The notes under the pieces were generated by a model, which did not search any database, had not been told where the DNA came from, and worked only from the letters and a program-made list of their open reading frames with translations. A stretch of DNA of 64,000 bases from contig NZ_CP090066.1 of the NCBI RefSeq assembly GCF_021391535.1, positions 3,175,501 to 3,239,500 on the forward strand, given 5' to 3'. Made by a program: the position numbers and the translations under genes. Source of the stretch: Aurantimonas sp. HBX-1. GTDB taxonomy: Bacteria; Pseudomonadota; Alphaproteobacteria; Rhizobiales; Rhizobiaceae. This document shows, one piece after another, positions 24,751-32,989 of this stretch; position 1 is the stretch's first letter; each line of letters opens with the position of its first letter.

Positions 24751-25863
24751 ATGATGGACATGCTACCGTTCGAGACCGTCCTTCGGGGAAAGAAAATCTT
24801 CGTCACCGGCCACAGCGGCTTCACGGGAAGTTGGCTGTCGACCTGGTTCGACCATATCGGCGTCGAGCAGTACGGCTATTCGCTGGCGCCCGACCAGACG
24901 CCTGCTTTGGCCGACCTTCTCGCCGTCGCCGATCGGGTACCGTCGGAGACGGCGGATATCATGGACTACGACCGCCTGGCCGCCGCGATCACGCGGTTCC
25001 AGCCGGATTTGATCATCCATCTGGCGGCGCAGCCGCTCGTCCGGCGGTCCTATCGCGAGCCGCTGCGGACCTTCGCGGTCAACGCTCTCGGTACCGCGCA
25101 TGTCCTGGAAGCTGCCCGCCACACGCCCAGCGTGCGCGGCGTCGTCTGCATCACCACCGACAAGGTCTACGAGAATCGCGAGTGGGACTGGGCCTATCGC
25201 GAGAACGATCCGATCGGCGGCAAGGACCCCTATAGCGCCTCGAAGGCCGCCGCCGAGATGGTGATCAAGGGCTATGCCAGTTCGTTTTCGGGCGATGCCG
25301 GCCCGGCGATCGCCACGGCTCGTGGCGGCAACATCATCGGCGGCGGCGACTGGTCCGAGGACAGGCTGGTACCGGACTTCGTTCGCGCCGTCATATCGGG
25401 CGAGCAGCTCACCTTGCGCTTCCCTGAGGCCACGCGCCCCTGGCAGCATGTCCTGGCTCTGGTGCAGGGCTACGGCATGCTGGCCGCGGGCCTGCTGTCG
25501 GACGAGCCCAAGCGCTACGCCCGCGCCTGGAATCTCGGGCCGCGCGAGCTGCAGCAGTATCCGGTGCGGCGGGTGATGGAAATTCTGGCGACGCAGTGGC
25601 AACGGCCGGATCTCGTCTATCTGGACGACCCGCTGCCGGAGGCCGGCGCGCTGGCCCTCGACAGCCGCCTCGCCCACGACCGGCTCGGCTGGCAGGCGCC
25701 GTGGAGCGTCGAGGAAATGATCCGTCAGACCGCATCATGGTACCGCGCCTATTATGAACGGGCAGCAGGGACGTCCGTGACCGGTTCCGTTTCCATGCGC
25801 GACGTGACCCTTGCCCAGATAGATACCTGGCGCCAGGGCCTGATACGGGACGAGAACGCCTGA
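24751..25863 (+). CDS. rfbG: CDP-glucose 4,6-dehydratase
   Basis: 370 residues, extended SDR. The N-terminus carries KKIFVTGHSGFTGSWLSTW, the TGHTGFKGSWL-type signature that separates RfbG from dTDP- and UDP-glucose dehydratases. The catalytic set is ITTDKVYEN (Thr-Asp) and DPYSASKAAAEMV (Tyr/Lys); ARGGNIIGGGDWSEDRLVPD and RPWQHVLALVQGY are further RfbG signatures. It makes CDP-4-keto-6-deoxy-D-glucose. ATGs at 24751, 24754 and 24760 are all possible starts. The operon continues with a 1-bp gap to the reductase and includes rfbF at 27790. Confidence 0.93.
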   Translation: MMDMLPFETVLRGKKIFVTGHSGFTGSWLSTWFDHIGVEQYGYSLAPDQTPALADLLAVADRVPSETADIMDYDRLAAAITRFQPDLIIHLAAQPLVRRSYREPLRTFAVNALGTAHVLEAARHTPSVRGVVCITTDKVYENREWDWAYRENDPIGGKDPYSASKAAAEMVIKGYASSFSGDAGPAIATARGGNIIGGGDWSEDRLVPDFVRAVISGEQLTLRFPEATRPWQHVLALVQGYGMLAAGLLSDEPKRYARAWNLGPRELQQYPVRRVMEILATQWQRPDLVYLDDPLPEAGALALDSRLAHDRLGWQAPWSVEEMIRQTASWYRAYYERAAGTSVTGSVSMRDVTLAQIDTWRQGLIRDENA

Positions 25864-25864
25864 G

Positions 25865-26803
25865 ATGCGGGTGATGGTGACAGGAGCGACAGGGTTCGTC
25901 GGCCGCCGCCTGGTTGGCTCCCTGCTAGCCGCTGGTGACGACGTTCATGCCGTGGTGCGCCGCCCCGACCATCGGCTTGGTTGCCCGGTCACGGTTGCCG
26001 AGGATCCGCTCGATGCAACGGCGTGCGGCGATGCCGCGCGGGATTTCCGCGCCGAGGTCGTCGTCAACCTCCTGGCGGCGGGCGTCGATCCGACGGATCG
26101 GGACCCCGAGCGGCTCGTCGCCGCCAATGTGCTGTTTCCCGCCAGACTGGCGCGTGCCGCAGCCGCCGCCGGCGCAAAGGCATTCGTCCATCTCGGTTCC
26201 AGCGCGGAGTACGCGCCGGGCCCGGAGGGAGAGCGGCTGGATGAAGCGGCGCCGATCGAATCCGAGCGTCTCTACGGCTCGACCAAGGCGGCCGGCACGC
26301 TCCTCGCCCGCTCGGTCGGCGAAGCCAGCTTCTTGCCAACCGCAGTCCTGCGGGCGTTCAACATGTTCGGCGCCGGCGAGAAGCCACATCGGCTGTTCCC
26401 GGCCGTCGCCGGCAAACTGTCCCGCGGCGAGCCAGTGGACCTTTCCGCGGGGACGCAGGTCCGCGACTTTCTCTCGGTCGAGGATGCCTGCGCCGCCATC
26501 CGTCGCATGGCCGCGGCGCTGCTTGCGGGCGATGCCCGGCCCGGCATCTACAATCTGGCGAGCGGTGTTCCGCTGACGGTCGCGGCCTTCGTTGCCCAGC
26601 TTGCCGAGATCCTGGCGGCCGACCCTGCCCTGCTGCGGTACGGCGTCCTGCCGATGCGGCCCGACGAGATCCCGACCGTCGTCGGCGCGACCGACCGGCT
26701 TGACGCCGCGATCGGCCCCGCTCTGCAGACCGACCTGCGAACCGCGCTGACCGTCGCCATCGACCAACTCAACCTGGAGCGGGCGCACCATGTCGATGCC
26801 TGA
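25865..26803 (+). CDS. NAD-dependent epimerase/dehydratase, probable CDP-4-keto-6-deoxy-sugar reductase
   Basis: 312 residues with SDR motifs VMVTGATGFVGRRLVGSL, HLGSSAEYAPG and LYGSTKAAGTLLA (Tyr/Lys). Next to rfbG and rfbF it is best read as the reductase or epimerase that finishes the CDP-6-deoxyhexose, comparable with CDP-abequose or CDP-paratose synthases. No ascC/rfbH-type C3 dehydrase (PLP/[2Fe-2S]) is in the window, so a 3,6-dideoxy sugar is not supported; a CDP-6-deoxyhexose is more likely. Overlaps the next gene by 14 bp. Confidence 0.82.
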   Translation: MRVMVTGATGFVGRRLVGSLLAAGDDVHAVVRRPDHRLGCPVTVAEDPLDATACGDAARDFRAEVVVNLLAAGVDPTDRDPERLVAANVLFPARLARAAAAAGAKAFVHLGSSAEYAPGPEGERLDEAAPIESERLYGSTKAAGTLLARSVGEASFLPTAVLRAFNMFGAGEKPHRLFPAVAGKLSRGEPVDLSAGTQVRDFLSVEDACAAIRRMAAALLAGDARPGIYNLASGVPLTVAAFVAQLAEILAADPALLRYGVLPMRPDEIPTVVGATDRLDAAIGPALQTDLRTALTVAIDQLNLERAHHVDA

Positions 26804-27779
26804 TGACGCAGCGACGCCGCAGGGTGACCTGCCGCTGATCTCCCTCTGCATCCCCGTCCTCAACGAGTACGACAATCTCGATCGGCTCTACGAGCGGCTC
26901 GACGCCCTCGGCGTGACGATGCGCGAGCGGTGCCACCTGGAGTTCGTCTTCTCCGACAACCAGTCCTCGGACCGAACCTGGGAGAAGCTGCAGGAACTGG
27001 CTGCCAGGGACGATCGCATCCGGGCGATCCGCTTCTCCAAGAATGTCGGCTTCCAGCGCTCGATCCTCGCCAACTATCTGCATGCGCGCGGCGACGCGGT
27101 GATGCAGCTCGATGCCGACCTGCAGGATCCGCCGGAGATGCTGGAGACGTTCTTCGACCTGTGGCGAGAGGGCTATCAGGTGGTCTACGGGCTTCGGCGC
27201 AAGCGCAAGGAATCGCCGCTGCTCAACTGGTTCCGCCGCTTCGGCTACTGGACGATCAATGCCATCAGCGAGCATCCGATCCCGCAGAACGTCGGCGACT
27301 TCCGACTGCTGGACCGCAAGGTCGTCAACGCCCTCGCCAAGTTCCGGACGCACAACCCGTATCTGCGCGGGATGATTTCCGGCATCGGCTTCCGCCAGAC
27401 GGGAGTCGTCTACGACCGTGACGCCCGCGCCGCCGGCGAGAGCAAGTTCGGCATGACCCGGCTGATCAGGCTCGGCGTGACGGCGGTGTTCAACCATTCC
27501 ACCGTGCCGCTCCGGATGGCGACGATCCTCGGCATCGCGATGATCGGGGTGAGCGGGCTCGGCGCGATCTACTTCGTCGTCCTGCGTCTGATCGAGTCGG
27601 ACCTGCCGCGGGGTGTGGCGAGTATCCACGTCCTCGTGCTATTCGGCATCGGCCTGCAGTCGTTGCTCCTCGGCATGATCGGCGAGTACATCCTGCGCAT
27701 CTACGTGATGCTGCGGGCCGAGCCGCTGGCGATCATCGACCAGACCATCAATATCGGCGAGCCCGATCTCAAACTTTGA
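26790..27779 (+). CDS. Family 2 glycosyltransferase, DPM1/GtrB type
   Basis: 329 residues. GT2 start ISLCIPVLNEYDNLDRL; metal/donor motif VMQLDADLQDPPEML; acceptor-side segment PQNVGDFRLLDRKVV; then two C-terminal membrane helices (TILGIAMIGVSGLGAIYFVVL and VLVLFGIGLQSLLLGMIG). This is the same class as the GT2 at 19558 and should charge undecaprenyl phosphate with a sugar, here perhaps the CDP-linked 6-deoxyhexose. ATG 26790 follows GGAG with about 10-base spacing, inside the end of the previous gene. Confidence 0.9.
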   Translation: MSMPDDAATPQGDLPLISLCIPVLNEYDNLDRLYERLDALGVTMRERCHLEFVFSDNQSSDRTWEKLQELAARDDRIRAIRFSKNVGFQRSILANYLHARGDAVMQLDADLQDPPEMLETFFDLWREGYQVVYGLRRKRKESPLLNWFRRFGYWTINAISEHPIPQNVGDFRLLDRKVVNALAKFRTHNPYLRGMISGIGFRQTGVVYDRDARAAGESKFGMTRLIRLGVTAVFNHSTVPLRMATILGIAMIGVSGLGAIYFVVLRLIESDLPRGVASIHVLVLFGIGLQSLLLGMIGEYILRIYVMLRAEPLAIIDQTINIGEPDLKL

Positions 27780-27789
27780 CGGACGATCC

Positions 27790-28560
27790 ATGAAGCTTGT
27801 CATCCTTGCCGGAGGCCTCGGCACCCGCATCGCCGAGGAGTCGGAGACCAAGCCGAAACCGATGGTGGAAGTCGGCGGTCGTCCGCTGCTCTGGCACATC
27901 ATGAAGAGCTATGCCCATCACGGGATCACCGAATTCGTGATCTGCCTCGGCTACAAGGGCTACGTGATCAAGGAGTTCTTCATGAACTACCAGCGGCATC
28001 TCTCCGATGTCGAGATCAACCTGAAGGACGGCAGCCACCGCATCCTGCAGAGCCAGGCCGAGGACTGGAAGGTGACGCTGATCGACACCGGCGAGAACAC
28101 CATGACCGGCGGTCGGCTGAAGCGCGTCGCGCCCTATGTCGGCGACGGCACGTTCTGCATGACCTATGGCGACGGGCTCGCCGACCTGGACATCACGGCC
28201 GAGCTCGCCTTCCATCGCAGCCACGGCAAGCTCGCGACCGTCGCCGCCGTCCAGCCGCCCGGCCGGTTCGGCGTGCTGGCGGTGGACGATTCCGGCCACG
28301 TCGCCTCGTTCCAGGAGAAGCCCAGCGACGAGATCGGCTGGATCAATGGCGGCTTCTTCGTCCTCGAGCCGAAGGTTCTCGACTATATCGCAGGAGACGC
28401 CACGTCCTTCGAGCAGGAGCCGCTGAAGACGCTGGCCAGCGACGGGCAGCTGTCGGCCTTCGAGCACACCGGCTTCTGGCAGCCCTGCGACACGCTGCGC
28501 GACAAGCGCGAGCTCGAGAAGCTCTGGGCCGCCGGCGCCCCCTGGCGCGTATGGGCCTGA
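27790..28560 (+). CDS. rfbF: Glucose-1-phosphate cytidylyltransferase
   Basis: 256 residues, the normal RfbF length. LVILAGGLGTRIAEESETKP is the nucleotide-binding loop with the E-E-S-E-x-x-x-K signature specific to cytidylyltransferases of this family, followed by KPMVEVGGRPLLWHIMK. TYGDGLADLDI holds the metal-binding Asp, and GWINGGFFVLEPKV and GFWQPCDTLRDKRELE complete the family fingerprint. It makes CDP-glucose, the substrate of RfbG upstream. Its last 10 bp overlap the following gene. Confidence 0.95.
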   Translation: MKLVILAGGLGTRIAEESETKPKPMVEVGGRPLLWHIMKSYAHHGITEFVICLGYKGYVIKEFFMNYQRHLSDVEINLKDGSHRILQSQAEDWKVTLIDTGENTMTGGRLKRVAPYVGDGTFCMTYGDGLADLDITAELAFHRSHGKLATVAAVQPPGRFGVLAVDDSGHVASFQEKPSDEIGWINGGFFVLEPKVLDYIAGDATSFEQEPLKTLASDGQLSAFEHTGFWQPCDTLRDKRELEKLWAAGAPWRVWA

Positions 28561-29606
28561 CGGCGGTGAACAACGAGATCGACCCAGCCGGCCCGCCCCT
28601 GCCGGCCCGACGCACGTCCCGGGTTCGGGCGGCGATCGGCTGGATCATCTCGATCGCCTGCATCGCCGTCATCGCCTACAATGTCGATTTCGACGGCGTG
28701 CTGGCAGCGCTCGGCTCGTTCGAGTGGCCGTTTCTTCTGATCGCCCTGGTCTCGCTGGCCGCCGGTTATACGATGCGTATCGCCCGCTGGGCGGTCATGC
28801 TGCGGGCCACGGGAACGCCGGTGACGATCCGCCAGTGCGCGGCGCCCTTCCTCGGCTCGATCGCGCTCAACAACGTCCTGCCGCTGCGGGCCGGCGACAT
28901 CGTGCGGGCGACGATCTTTCCCGGCGCCATCGGCGTGCCGCGCGCGGCCGCCATCGGCTCCATCGTGATGGAACGGCTCGTCGACCTTTTGACACTGCTC
29001 CTGTGCCTGGCGATCGGCGCCGCATGGCTCGGTGCCGACCGCCTGCCCGACTGGCTGGCGAACGGGGCGATCCTGCTCGCCGTTGGCGGCATCGGGGTGA
29101 TGTTCGCGATCCTCCTGTTCAGCGGCACGCTGGCGCAGTTGCTGTCGCGCATCGCCGCGACGCGGCCGCCGACGGCTTTCGCGACCCGCGTCCTCGTTGC
29201 CCTCGCCCAGTTGCTGGTCGGGTTCCGGCAGATGTCGGGCGCCCGGGTCCTCGTGCTGGTCTTCGGCCTGTCGATGCTGGCCTGGCTCGGCGAAGCCGGC
29301 GTCTATTGGGCGCTGTTGGTCGGCTTCGGGCTCGAGGCGCCTCTGCTGGCTGCCCTCATGGTGATGGCCTTCGTCACGCTTTCGACGCTGGTGCCATCCT
29401 CGCCGGGCTATGTCGGGCCGTTCCACCTGGCGGCCTTCGCGGCGATCACACTGCTCGGCGGGACGGAAGAGATCGCCACGAGCTACGCCGTGCTCGCCCA
29501 TTTGATGGTATGGGTGCCGACGACGCTGGCCGGCGGCCTCGCCATGCTGCTCAGCCCTGAAATTTTCCGTGGCGCCGTGGCGCAAAGCGGCGCAACCGCC
29601 GCCTGA
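28551..29606 (+). CDS. Flippase-like / LPG-synthase transmembrane domain protein (UPF0104)
   Basis: 351 residues, almost wholly membrane-embedded with about eight helices (GWIISIACIAVIAYNVDF, WPFLLIALVSLAAGYTMRIA, VDLLTLLLCLAIGAAWLG and others). The segments LNNVLPLRAGDIVRA, ERLVDLLTLL and LVPSSPGYVGPFHLAAF match the lysylphosphatidylglycerol synthetase TM region (UPF0104), a fold widespread in polysaccharide loci where it is suspected to move lipid-linked intermediates. The stop overlaps the next gene as TGATG. It may be the GtrA equivalent of this module, but this is inference. Confidence 0.85.
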   Translation: MGLTAVNNEIDPAGPPLPARRTSRVRAAIGWIISIACIAVIAYNVDFDGVLAALGSFEWPFLLIALVSLAAGYTMRIARWAVMLRATGTPVTIRQCAAPFLGSIALNNVLPLRAGDIVRATIFPGAIGVPRAAAIGSIVMERLVDLLTLLLCLAIGAAWLGADRLPDWLANGAILLAVGGIGVMFAILLFSGTLAQLLSRIAATRPPTAFATRVLVALAQLLVGFRQMSGARVLVLVFGLSMLAWLGEAGVYWALLVGFGLEAPLLAALMVMAFVTLSTLVPSSPGYVGPFHLAAFAAITLLGGTEEIATSYAVLAHLMVWVPTTLAGGLAMLLSPEIFRGAVAQSGATAA

Positions 29607-30946
29607 TGATGACGAGTGATCCCATGACAGACAACGAATACGACGTCGCCGTGGTCGGCGCGGGCTTCACCGGGCTCGCCGCCGCCTATCGCCTCGCCAA
29701 GAAGGGGCTGAAGGTCCACGTAGTGGAAGCCGCCGACGACGCCGGCGGCCTTGCCGGAACGTTCGAATTCGCCGACGGCACCCGCATCGAGAAATTCTAC
29801 CACCACTGGTTCAACAACGACGTCTACGTGCCGGAACTGGTGGCCGAGCTCGGCCACCAGGACGACATCATGGTCATGCCGTCGCGCAACGGCATGTATT
29901 TCAACGGTCGACTGTGGAACCTGACGACGCCGCTCGACCTCCTGAAGTTCACCGCCCTGCCCTTCTGGGACCGCATCCGGCTCGGCCTGATGGTCTTCCA
30001 GGTCCGCCGCATCAAGGACTGGAAGGAGATCGAGAACCTGTCGGTGCGCGAGTGGCTGGAGCCGATCGTCGGGCGCAACGTCTACAAGGTGGTGTGGGAG
30101 CCGCTGATCCAGTCGAAATTCTCCGTCCACGCCGAGAAGATCAGCGCGGTGTGGTTCTGGAAGAAGCTGGTGCTGCGCGGCAGCACGCGCGACAAGACCG
30201 GCGGCGAGCAGCTGGCCTATTTCAAGGGCGGCTTCGGCCGCCTCGCCGACATCATGGTCGAGGCGATCCGCGCCAAGGGCGGCACGGTCAGCTTCGGCAC
30301 CCCGGTGATCGGCGTCGAGCGGGACGGCAAGCGCGTCACCGCGCTGACCACGCCGACCGGCAAGGTCTCCGCCGACCGCTATCTCTTTACCCCGGCCTTC
30401 CCGATCATCGCCGACATGTTCGAGGGCACCGGCGAAGACGAGTGGCTGCAGCGCATGCGCCGCGTCCGCTATCTCGGCAATATGTGCCTGGTGCTGCGGC
30501 TGAACCGCAGCCTGTCGGAGACCTACTGGCTCAACGTCAACGATCCGGGCTTCCCCTTCGTTGGCATCATCGAGCACACGAATTTCGACTCGCCCGAGAA
30601 CTACAAGGGCTCGCACATCGCCTTCCTGTCGAAATACCTGCCGGTCGAAGACCCAATCTGGAATTACAGCGAAGACCAGTATGCCGACTTCGCCCTCGAG
30701 CATCTGAAGCGCATGTTCCCCGAGCTCGACCGGTCCTGGGTCCAGGAATACCGCATGTGGCGGTCCGAGTATGCCCAGCCGGTGACCGAGCGCGGCTATT
30801 CCACCTACGTCCCCGGCCGCGACACGCCGTTCGAGAACGTCATGATCTCGACCATGGCGCAGGTCTATCCGGAAGACCGTGGCACCAACTACGCCATCCG
30901 TGAGGGCAACCAGGTCGCCGAGACGATCGCGGCGGCGGCGGCGTGA
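29606..30946 (+). CDS. FAD-dependent protoporphyrinogen oxidase/UDP-galactopyranose mutase-like protein
   Basis: 446 residues. DVAVVGAGFTGLAAAYRLA and the following HVVEAADDAGGLAG give the FAD-binding Rossmann motif and the GG doublet of the amine-oxidase/UGM superfamily. The segment EKFYHHWFNNDVYV and the C-terminal GYSTYVPGRDTPFENVMIS are typical of sugar-locus members of this group that resemble UDP-galactopyranose mutase but are longer. It may catalyse a redox or ring-contraction step on a nucleotide- or lipid-linked sugar. The start overlaps the preceding stop. Substrate unknown. Confidence 0.83.
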   Translation: MMTSDPMTDNEYDVAVVGAGFTGLAAAYRLAKKGLKVHVVEAADDAGGLAGTFEFADGTRIEKFYHHWFNNDVYVPELVAELGHQDDIMVMPSRNGMYFNGRLWNLTTPLDLLKFTALPFWDRIRLGLMVFQVRRIKDWKEIENLSVREWLEPIVGRNVYKVVWEPLIQSKFSVHAEKISAVWFWKKLVLRGSTRDKTGGEQLAYFKGGFGRLADIMVEAIRAKGGTVSFGTPVIGVERDGKRVTALTTPTGKVSADRYLFTPAFPIIADMFEGTGEDEWLQRMRRVRYLGNMCLVLRLNRSLSETYWLNVNDPGFPFVGIIEHTNFDSPENYKGSHIAFLSKYLPVEDPIWNYSEDQYADFALEHLKRMFPELDRSWVQEYRMWRSEYAQPVTERGYSTYVPGRDTPFENVMISTMAQVYPEDRGTNYAIREGNQVAETIAAAAA

Positions 30947-30990
30947 CGATCCGGTACGGCCATCATTCTCCGGTGAAGGAATAGCTGTCC

Positions 30991-32802
30991 ATGTCTGAGA
31001 CCCGGCAGGCTCTGGTCCACCTCGCGGCGCTTGCCGTCCTGGTGTTCCTTCTGGGCTTCGACATCTACTCGTTGAGCATCGATGTCGCGCACCATTTCAT
31101 GCTCGTCGATTTCCTCGCCCATGAGGATCCAGCCACCCTTCCGGCATCGCCGTGGATGGAGAGCATGGCGATATACCCCCCCGGATCGCACTGGCTCGCG
31201 GCGGGGCTGGGAATGGTGATCGGCTCCAACTACGCAGCGATGTGGGTGCTGTGCATCGTCGCGATTTATGCCGGCTATTTCTTCCTCGGACGGATACTGC
31301 AGGGCGGGCGCGGCTATGTCGCCGTGGTGCTGTTCTTTCTCCTCTTCCTCCTGGCGCGCCCCGCCGGCGCGGTGCTTGGCAGGGAGATCGTCATCAATTT
31401 CTTCTATTCGCAGCTCATCTGCGCGGCATTCTTCTTCGCCATCCTCTTCGTCTGCGGCCGGATTGGCCGGCGCAACGAGCTGGCGGTCGCACTGGTTGGG
31501 CTCGCTGGCGCATCCTTCCTGATGTGGATGCACCTCCTGCCGGGCCTTTACCTGATCGGAGCGGTCGGGCTTTTCCTGCTCCTCGAGGCCGGGGACGATT
31601 TCCGCCAAGGCAAGCCTTATCTCAAGCGGCTTGCGGGCGTCGCCGTCTTTGGCATCGCCGGCGTTGCCGTCATCTTGCTCCATCCCTCCTTCGCGGCCAT
31701 GCGAGAGATCTCGGCCAATAACGGCGCCTTGGAATTCCCGCTGAACCCCTGGCTGCTCTATGCCATCGCGCTGATCCTCGTCGCCGTGTCAGGCTGGTCG
31801 ATCATCTGGAGCCAGCGCCACGAGCGCACGGCGTTCGACGAGATCCTGGTCGCGGCGGCGGTCGCCGCGGTGGCCTTGATGACGGTGCAGTTGCTGAGCC
31901 TGCTGATCCTGGGCGAAGGGTCTCCCTATGCGGTCAAGAAGCATCTCTTCCTGGTGATAACGCTGGCGCTGGCCTGCAGCGCACGGGCCCTCTCCGGCTT
32001 GCTTACAGCCGAAACGGCAGGTCGACAGACGAACCCTCTCCCGACGATCGCCATGGCTGCTGTCGCAACATGGCTCGTCTATCCGGAGCAATCGATCCTA
32101 CCAATGCGCGGCGTCACAGTGCCGTTGGAATATGCGCAGCACGCCGTTCGCTATGGGTTTCCATCCTTCGAAGCCGGCAATACCGCGATGCTGGCGGAAT
32201 CGGTCGATCCTGTCACACGCTACATGATCAATTCCGGTGTTTTCCGCGTACCGTTCCAGACGGCGTTGGCTCAGTTGTTCCACGACATCGGCCAGCCTTC
32301 GACAGCACCGGAATTTGCGTTCTTGGTTGAGGATCAGACGGTAACCGAGTTGGCTGGCTGCAATGAGAGATACGCCGAGACCAGCCGCTATGTGGTGGTA
32401 GCATCCGGCTGCGTCGGTTCTGCTGGCCCGGGCACGGTATTGTCACATCGAGACAACGCGATCGTGACTTTCGACGGCTGGTCAGTCCCTGAGGAAACGC
32501 ATCGTTGGAGCGACGGGGACGAAAGCCGCATCACGCTACAACTGGCACCAGCCGCCGCCGATCAATGTCTCGCCCTGAACGGCTTTACCTTGGGACCGCA
32601 GAGGATAACCGCTTCCATTGGTGGCCGGATCGCTGCGGAAACCAGGCTGGAGGGCCGGGGAACGATGATGGTCCCGCTCGGCCGTGCGGAAGGACCAACG
32701 GAGGTCACACTGCGCTTCTCTGACCCGCACGTGCCCAGCGAGGCCGACAGCCGCATCCTTGCCTTCGCGGTGGAGACGATGGCGGTCGGACCCTGTCCCT
32801 GA
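30991..32802 (+). CDS. Polytopic membrane protein with C-terminal beta domain (GT-C-like)
   Basis: 603 residues. About ten hydrophobic helices fill residues 1-380 (HLAALAVLVFLLGFDIYSLS, AAMWVLCIVAIYAGYFFLG, LYLIGAVGLFLLLEAG). Residue D50-region (VDFLAHEDPATLP) and the loop SPWMESMAIYPPGSHW sit where GT-C enzymes place their first periplasmic catalytic loop. The last 110 residues (from EETHRWSDGDES, about residue 500) are a beta domain ending SEADSRILAFAVETM. The same THRW...D-x-R-x-L-x-x-AV pattern occurs in the methyltransferase at 34495. The protein probably transfers the sugar from lipid carrier in the periplasm; not proven. Confidence 0.75.
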   Translation: MSETRQALVHLAALAVLVFLLGFDIYSLSIDVAHHFMLVDFLAHEDPATLPASPWMESMAIYPPGSHWLAAGLGMVIGSNYAAMWVLCIVAIYAGYFFLGRILQGGRGYVAVVLFFLLFLLARPAGAVLGREIVINFFYSQLICAAFFFAILFVCGRIGRRNELAVALVGLAGASFLMWMHLLPGLYLIGAVGLFLLLEAGDDFRQGKPYLKRLAGVAVFGIAGVAVILLHPSFAAMREISANNGALEFPLNPWLLYAIALILVAVSGWSIIWSQRHERTAFDEILVAAAVAAVALMTVQLLSLLILGEGSPYAVKKHLFLVITLALACSARALSGLLTAETAGRQTNPLPTIAMAAVATWLVYPEQSILPMRGVTVPLEYAQHAVRYGFPSFEAGNTAMLAESVDPVTRYMINSGVFRVPFQTALAQLFHDIGQPSTAPEFAFLVEDQTVTELAGCNERYAETSRYVVVASGCVGSAGPGTVLSHRDNAIVTFDGWSVPEETHRWSDGDESRITLQLAPAAADQCLALNGFTLGPQRITASIGGRIAAETRLEGRGTMMVPLGRAEGPTEVTLRFSDPHVPSEADSRILAFAVETMAVGPCP

Positions 32803-32893
32803 ACGTCCAGTCCGCAATGCTACATAAATGTTCTACGTCCGCGTGCAGTCTGTGAGGATCCAGGCGACGAGCTTTCTGCGCTGACCGGCGGTT

Positions 32894-32909
32894 GACGCCT
32901 TCAGGCGTC
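32894..32909 (+). terminator. Small hairpin downstream of the CDP-sugar operon
   Basis: A perfect 6-bp stem with a TTCA loop (GACGCC-TTCA-GGCGTC) lies about 90 bp past the stop of the membrane protein gene. There is no T run, so termination would have to be Rho-assisted or it may simply mark the operon end. Confidence 0.3.
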
Positions 32910-32943
32910 CCGGGCCGTCGCCTGAAACTAATCCCCGGTCGCC

Positions 32944-32978
32944 GCGCCTCGTTCACACTCTCCGCTCCGACGAGGCGC
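32944..32978 (+). promoter_or_regulatory. Leader hairpin just before the S74 protein gene
   Basis: A perfect 9-bp inverted repeat, GCGCCTCGT (32944-32952) and ACGAGGCGC (32970-32978), with a 17-base loop, ends directly before AGGAG, the ribosome-binding site of the gene starting at 32990. The position suggests control of translation initiation or an attenuator for this gene, or an operator dyad. Confidence 0.4.
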
Positions 32979-32989
32979 AGGAGACCGAG

